Positions 58,363-61,893 of a DNA stretch of 61,893 nt are shown one piece after another. Position 1 is the stretch's first letter, and the number at the start of each line of letters is the position of its first letter. The notes beneath the pieces were generated by a model. The model did not search any database and had not been told where the DNA came from. It saw nothing but the letters and a program-made list of their open reading frames with translations. Location: NCBI GenBank assembly GCA_013112725.1, contig JABFFZ010000025.1, positions 1 through 61,893 on the forward strand, in the 5' to 3' direction. This stretch comes from Chloroflexota bacterium. Lineage in GTDB: Bacteria > Chloroflexota > Anaerolineae > Promineifilales > Promineifilaceae. Position numbers and translations under genes: made by a program.

Positions 58363-59120
58363 ATAAATCGTTTACCAATTGCGTCTATCTTGTCTACGCG
58401 GCGGGCGTGACGGCCGCCGCCGAATTCGGTGTTGAGCCAGGTGGTGACAATCTGGTTAGCCAGGGCGGGGCCAATGAGGCCGGCGCCTAACGTCAGCACG
58501 TTGGCGTCGTTGTGTTCACGGCTGTTCACGGCCGTTGCCTGATCATAACACATCGCCGCCCGCACGCCTGGAACCTTGTTGGCCGCCATGCAGCTGCCAA
58601 TGCCCGCGCCGTCAATCATAATGCCGCGCCAGGCACGGCCGTTGGCCACCAACTGCGCCACCGCATAGGCATAATCCGGGTAATCTACCGCCTCGCTGCT
58701 GTGCGCGCCACAATCAATTACCGTGTAGCCGGCCTTTGCCAACATCTCTTTAAGTTGTTCTTTCAACTGGTAGCCGCCGTGATCCGCGCCCAAAGCCACC
58801 GTGCGGTTATCGGTGGTCAGTGGTCGGTGGTCGGGAATCGGGCTTCGGACTTCTTGCTTTGGACTTTGGATTTCAAGTTGAATTCCTCTCTCCAGGGCGG
58901 CTTCGCGGGCCAGGGGGGTGATCAGGCTGCCGGAGGGCACAGTATGGGTGGAATGGGCGGGAAGTTGGCGGATGGCGTTGGCATCTATGATGGGGCGGGC
59001 AGGAGGGGGGGTGGTACGGCCGTTTACCTGCCCACTGGCTGATGTCAACGGCAATTGCCCCACTGTGCGGGCAACCACCTGCCGTACCATCTGTTCAATC
59101 TCCTCGCGCCGGTAGCCCAT
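58350..59120 (-). CDS. RpiB/LacAB-type sugar-phosphate isomerase with encapsulation extension
   Basis: A 256-residue isomerase, first gene of the locus. The N-terminal helix (YRREEIEQMVRQVVARTV, 3-20) looks like an encapsulation peptide. A short motif ITPLAREAALERGIQLEI (67-84) recurs in microcompartment proteins. The RpiB domain spans 107-256 (ALGADHGGYQLKEQL, AANKVPGVRAA, HNDANVL). The E. coli RpiB nucleophile cysteine (C66) is replaced by D170 in MIDGAGIGSC, so proton transfer must use an acidic residue, as in some other RpiBs. The linker (85-106) is encoded by GTCAGTG-type 7-bp repeats. It would interconvert ribose/ribulose phosphates or deoxy analogues. Confidence 0.88.
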   Translation of the reverse strand: MGYRREEIEQMVRQVVARTVGQLPLTSASGQVNGRTTPPPARPIIDANAIRQLPAHSTHTVPSGSLITPLAREAALERGIQLEIQSPKQEVRSPIPDHRPLTTDNRTVALGADHGGYQLKEQLKEMLAKAGYTVIDCGAHSSEAVDYPDYAYAVAQLVANGRAWRGIMIDGAGIGSCMAANKVPGVRAAMCYDQATAVNSREHNDANVLTLGAGLIGPALANQIVTTWLNTEFGGGRHARRVDKIDAIGKRFIHNP

Positions 59121-59167
59121 TATTTTGTTTGCGCTGAGTGCTATCCCCCAGCACTCGGCGCCACTCT

Positions 59168-59764
59168 CTATTCAATCGGGTGCGTAAAATGTGGCACCCA
59201 CCCCCAATCGGTAAATGGATAGTAAATGAAAATCGCCTTACCAATAATGTTCTCTTTGGGTAGATATTGCCAGCTATGTGAGTCGCTGGAACTGTTCCGG
59301 TTGTCGCCCAGGACAAAATACTCCCCTTCTGGCACCGTCCAGTTGCCGCTGTATGTGGGTTCTGCCTGAATATATGGCTCATCCAAAATGACGCCATTTA
59401 CCTTAACATGCTGGTCAGATATTTCAATCTGGTCTCCCGGCAAACCAATCACACGCTTGATCAGGTTTAGTTCACTGTTGGGGTGATGGAAGACGATGAT
59501 GTCCCCGCGCTGCGGTTCGTTCAGATAATATGACAGGTTATTGATGAGCAGATATTCGCCGTGCTGCAACGTGGGATTCATGCTACTGCCGTCAATCCGA
59601 TACCGCCCCACCAGGCTGTTCACCAGCCAGAAGATGAAAAAAGTGAGTAACAGCGTCTCGATGATTTCCCGCACGACCACCCCGGCTGGCTGCCGTATTT
59701 CATTGCTGGTGGAGATGTCCGGTATGGTGGGGGATAGTTGGGTGTTAGACTCAGTAAGAGCCAT
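59168..59764 (-). CDS. lepB: Signal peptidase I
   Basis: A 198-residue membrane-anchored serine protease that removes signal peptides from exported proteins. One N-terminal membrane helix (about 34-52) is followed by GSSMNPTL with nucleophile S61 and by LIKRVIGLPGD with general base K103; GDNRNSSSDSHSW is the third conserved box. A typical single-TM type I enzyme. It precedes the microcompartment genes on the same strand by 47 bases, but is a housekeeping gene. It would process the exported proteins seen in this window. Confidence 0.95.
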   Translation of the reverse strand: MALTESNTQLSPTIPDISTSNEIRQPAGVVVREIIETLLLTFFIFWLVNSLVGRYRIDGSSMNPTLQHGEYLLINNLSYYLNEPQRGDIIVFHHPNSELNLIKRVIGLPGDQIEISDQHVKVNGVILDEPYIQAEPTYSGNWTVPEGEYFVLGDNRNSSSDSHSWQYLPKENIIGKAIFIYYPFTDWGWVPHFTHPIE

Positions 59765-59897
59765 GTGTCTGTTTCTCCTATAAGGTAGTTGAAATTATAG
59801 TCAAGCGAAAAAATCAGCGCAAACGGGCGCTGTCAGGAGTGAATGATACCCAACTAACTTTCATTGAAACTGGATACAGGCGGCTTCTTTGCCTTTA

Positions 59898-59958
59898 TTA
59901 ACGTAATTGGGTAATTGGCCCAATTACCTAATTACCCAATTACTTGGTTACTCAATTA
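59898..59958. repeat. 8-bp array (TAATTGGG/CCCAATTA), foldback
   Basis: TAACGTAATTGGGTAATTGG is followed by CCCAATTACCTAATTACCC: an 8-bp hairpin after proS that encodes its last residues. Confidence 0.75.
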
Positions 59959-61678
59959 CCTCTTCCATCAACCCGGCAATCATCGCCTGAACCTGGGGGA
60001 TGGTATCTACCAGGGGGATGATGGTGCGCCCGGCGGCGCGACGGAGTTTGCATTCCACACCGCCATTTTGTAGGGAGCGGCTGCTTATCGTCAGGCGAAT
60101 GGGCAGGCCAATCAGGTCGGCATCGTTGAATTTGACGCCTGGTGATTCGTCGCGGTCGTCGTACAGCACCTCAATGCCCACCTGTTGTAGCTGGTGATAG
60201 AGAGTCACGGCCGTTTCCTCACCCCCGCGCAGCATGACCAGATGTACCTGATAGGGGGCGACACTGATAGGCCAGACAAGTCCTTGATCATCGTGGTGGT
60301 GTTCGGCCAGGCAGGCCAGCACGCGCGTCACCCCCAAACCATAGCTGCCCATGATGATGGGGTGGGAAACACCACTTTCATCCAGGTAGGTGGCGCCCAT
60401 TGTTTCGGTGTAACGGGCGCCCAATTTGAAAATGTTGCCCACTTCTACGCCGCGCACGGCCGTCAGCCGTTCACCACAGTGCGGGCAGGCGTCGCCAGCG
60501 GCGGCGGCAGCAATATCGGTGATGATGTCGGCGGTATAGTCACGGCCGTGATTCACATTTTTCAGGTGATACCCGGCTTCATTGGCGCCGGCTACCAGGT
60601 TCGGCGCAGCAGCAGCGGCGTCATCCACCACCACCATGATGCCACCCAGCCCGATGGGGGAGGCATACCCCGGCACAGCGCCCACCGCCCGGATTTCATC
60701 TTCGGTAGACGGCCGTAGCGCCTGCGCCCTGATCGCGTTTGCCAGCTTTGTCTCGTTCAATTCCATGTCGCCGCGCACAATGGCAAAGATCAGCTTTTCG
60801 CTTTTGGCCTGCCCTTCTTTGACGGTGGCAGTCATAAACACCGCTTTAGCTGTTTTGGATTTAGGCACACCCAGAAATTGCGCCAACGCTTCAATCGTTT
60901 TGGCTTCCGGCGTGGCTACTTTTTCTACCGGCAGTATCGGTTCATCGGGCACGGCCGTTTTGCGGCATGTGGCGATCTGGCGGTTGGCTTTGTACTCGCA
61001 GACTGTACACAGCAGCAGGGTGTCTTCGCCAATTGGCGTCAGGTACATATATTCGTGGGCCAGCGTACCACCCATCATACCTACGTCTGATTCCACGGCG
61101 ATGACAGGCAGGGCGCAACGGCCGTAAATGCGGAAATACGCTTCGTAATGCGCCCAATACTGTTTGTCCAGCCCGGCGTCGTCTGCATCCAGCGTGTAGC
61201 TGTCCAGCATGGTAAATTCGCGGGCGCGGATGAGGCCGGCACGCGGGCGGGGATCATCGCGCCATTTCAACTGGATGTGGTAGACCAGGCGTGGCAACTG
61301 CCGGTAGCTTTGGATTTCGCGGCGGGCCAGGTCGGTGACAATCTCTTCATGGCTGAGGGCGAGAACCATGTCACGGCCGTTTTTGTCTTGAAAGCGCCCC
61401 ATCTCGTCATCAATCTCATACCACCGCTTGCTTTCCTGCCAGACGGTGGCGGGGTGTACCAACGGCATGAGCATTTCTTGCCCGCCCAAGGCATCAATCT
61501 CCTGGCGCATGATGGCTTCCAGCTTTTGCAACGTGCGGTAGCCCAGATGGAGATAGCTGAAAATTCCGGCGGCCTGCTGCCGCACAAAACCGGCGCGCAG
61601 CAGCAGCCGGTACCCTTCCACTTCCGCGCCCGCCGGCGCTTCCCGCAAGGTTTGGTTCATCAATTGACTCATTCGCAT
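59948..61678 (-). CDS. proS: Prolyl-tRNA synthetase (bacterial type with editing domain)
   Basis: A 576-residue class II aminoacyl-tRNA synthetase. Motif 1 region (YRTLQKLEAIMRQEIDALGG), motif 2 (RPRAGLIRAREFTMLDSYTL) and motif 3 (MGSYGLGVTRVLACLAEHHH) are present. An INS/YbaK editing domain (about 230-380, KSKTAKAVFMTATVKEG) clears mischarged alanine. Two cysteine pairs (CTVCEYKANR and CPHCGERL) flank it as a possible zinc site. AGGAG lies nine bases before ATG 61678. No T-box leader is seen upstream; that region is repeat DNA. Confidence 0.95.
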   Translation of the reverse strand: MRMSQLMNQTLREAPAGAEVEGYRLLLRAGFVRQQAAGIFSYLHLGYRTLQKLEAIMRQEIDALGGQEMLMPLVHPATVWQESKRWYEIDDEMGRFQDKNGRDMVLALSHEEIVTDLARREIQSYRQLPRLVYHIQLKWRDDPRPRAGLIRAREFTMLDSYTLDADDAGLDKQYWAHYEAYFRIYGRCALPVIAVESDVGMMGGTLAHEYMYLTPIGEDTLLLCTVCEYKANRQIATCRKTAVPDEPILPVEKVATPEAKTIEALAQFLGVPKSKTAKAVFMTATVKEGQAKSEKLIFAIVRGDMELNETKLANAIRAQALRPSTEDEIRAVGAVPGYASPIGLGGIMVVVDDAAAAAPNLVAGANEAGYHLKNVNHGRDYTADIITDIAAAAAGDACPHCGERLTAVRGVEVGNIFKLGARYTETMGATYLDESGVSHPIIMGSYGLGVTRVLACLAEHHHDDQGLVWPISVAPYQVHLVMLRGGEETAVTLYHQLQQVGIEVLYDDRDESPGVKFNDADLIGLPIRLTISSRSLQNGGVECKLRRAAGRTIIPLVDTIPQVQAMIAGLMEEVIE

Positions 61679-61701
61679 GTTGATTCTCCTGATTCAAAAC
61701 G

Positions 61702-61768
61702 TAAGTGTTCAGTCCCTCAAGAGACCTGACAGGTTTTTGGCCTGCAAAGTTTCAAGTTGAACTGGTAA
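61702..61768. repeat. Interspersed 67-bp repeat, second copy
   Basis: From GTAAGTGTTCAGTCCCTCAA to GTTGAACTGGTAA. Nearly identical to 29970-30036, but lacks the right palindromic arm present there. Confidence 0.8.
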
Positions 61769-61782
61769 CCTTTGGTGCTAGT

Positions 61783-61893
61783 TCATAGGCTGAACTCGGC
61801 GATGGAAAAATGCACACAACCATCTTCATCAACCTGAATGCCATCCCATTGCACCAAGATGTTGAACAGAGCCATGGTATACGCAAGTCGGCT
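61783..61893 (-). CDS. C-terminal end of a transposase-like protein (partial)
   Basis: Thirty-six residues run in from the right edge and end at TGA (61785-61783): SRLAYTMALFNILVQWDGIQ, then VDEDGCVHFSIAEFSL. The ending resembles C-termini of DDE transposases that are common in Chloroflexota (helix with A.FN......W followed by SIAEFSL), but this is recall and cannot be verified from 36 residues. The adjacent interspersed repeat is consistent with mobile DNA. Confidence 0.4.
   Translation of the reverse strand, partial: SRLAYTMALFNILVQWDGIQVDEDGCVHFSIAEFSL

Larger units (their letters stand above)
51099..59120 (-). other. Bacterial microcompartment locus, SPU (sugar-phosphate-utilising) type
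   Basis: Eleven or more genes on one strand: three BMC-P, one BMC-H, two BMC-T, CoA-acylating aldehyde dehydrogenase, DeoC, RpiB, a zinc-ribbon protein, an unrecognised protein and a receiver-ParA-like ATPase. DeoC plus RpiB as signature enzymes defines the SPU class in microcompartment catalogues. No B12 diol dehydratase, ethanolamine lyase, glycyl radical enzyme, RuBisCO, phosphotransacylase or alcohol dehydrogenase is visible in the window. Confidence 0.85.

Noticed and set aside
51099..59120. Carboxysome, Pdu, Eut or glycyl-radical microcompartment
   Set aside because: None of their signature enzymes (RuBisCO, diol dehydratase, ethanolamine lyase, glycyl radical enzyme) is present; DeoC plus RpiB fit SPU instead.
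61679..61893. T-box or other leader riboswitch before proS
   Set aside because: The upstream 200 bases are a dispersed repeat and a partial gene; no T-box sequence or antiterminator pair is visible.

Overview
The window looks like a chromosomal segment of a Chloroflexota bacterium (Anaerolineae-like). This is inferred from the moderate-to-high GC, DUF4058 and Uma2 genes, CpaE-like ATPases, a Haliangium-type microcompartment shell and very repeat-rich spacers. The lineage is not proven by any marker here. Two sequence habits run through the whole window. First, the palindrome ACGGCCGT recurs about 140 times by eye count, where one or two would be expected by chance. Second, most spacers are filled with arrays of 7- or 8-bp words arranged as forward then reverse-complement copies, so they can fold into hairpins. 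Several families of longer REP-like palindromes are also interspersed.

Layout. 1-480: remnants of two transposases (IS630-like start, RAYT C-terminus) with REP hairpins. 481-5385 (+): PLP aminotransferase, DMT exporter, then a coupled set of micro-ORF, PLP decarboxylase, azlC and azlD. 5586-15871 (-): a sugar utilisation cluster under a LacI regulator with a visible promoter and operator: substrate-binding lipoprotein, two enlarged permeases, HAD phosphatase, glycerol-kinase-like FGGY kinase and GH42 beta-galactosidase. 15944-16330: a 179-bp MITE with 9-bp target duplication, then tRNA-Ser(GGA) and its terminator. 16523-29938 (+): histidine kinase, patatin, a HindIII-type restriction-modification pair (endonuclease N-terminally truncated), PlsC, SDR, response regulator, sulfatase-fold enzyme, lgt, guaB, a small coiled-coil protein and purB. 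30076-30558: a decayed HEPN/MNT toxin-antitoxin pair.

30593-37625: class A PBP, an SDR epimerase, a P-loop kinase-like protein, a second DMT transporter and nudC. 37655-50744 (-): a CARDB/metzincin secreted protein, then a Bat-like envelope cluster (DUF58, DUF4058, Uma2, MoxR, S23 four-helix protein, long helical membrane protein, two ABC-2 permeases, ABC ATPase, large secreted/anchored protein). 50746-51030: DUF503.

51099-59120 (-): a bacterial microcompartment locus with three BMC-P, one BMC-H, one single-layer-type BMC-T and one double-stacked-type BMC-T. Its cargo is CoA-acylating aldehyde dehydrogenase, DeoC and RpiB, each with an N-terminal encapsulation-helix-like extension. This matches the sugar-phosphate-utilising (SPU) type. 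Inside the shell genes sit a receiver-ParA/CpaE-like ATPase with arginines in place of both Walker lysines, and an unrecognised 177-residue protein. I consider this pair the most interesting candidate for something undescribed, for example a positioning or regulation module. The window ends with lepB, proS and a partial transposase-like gene.
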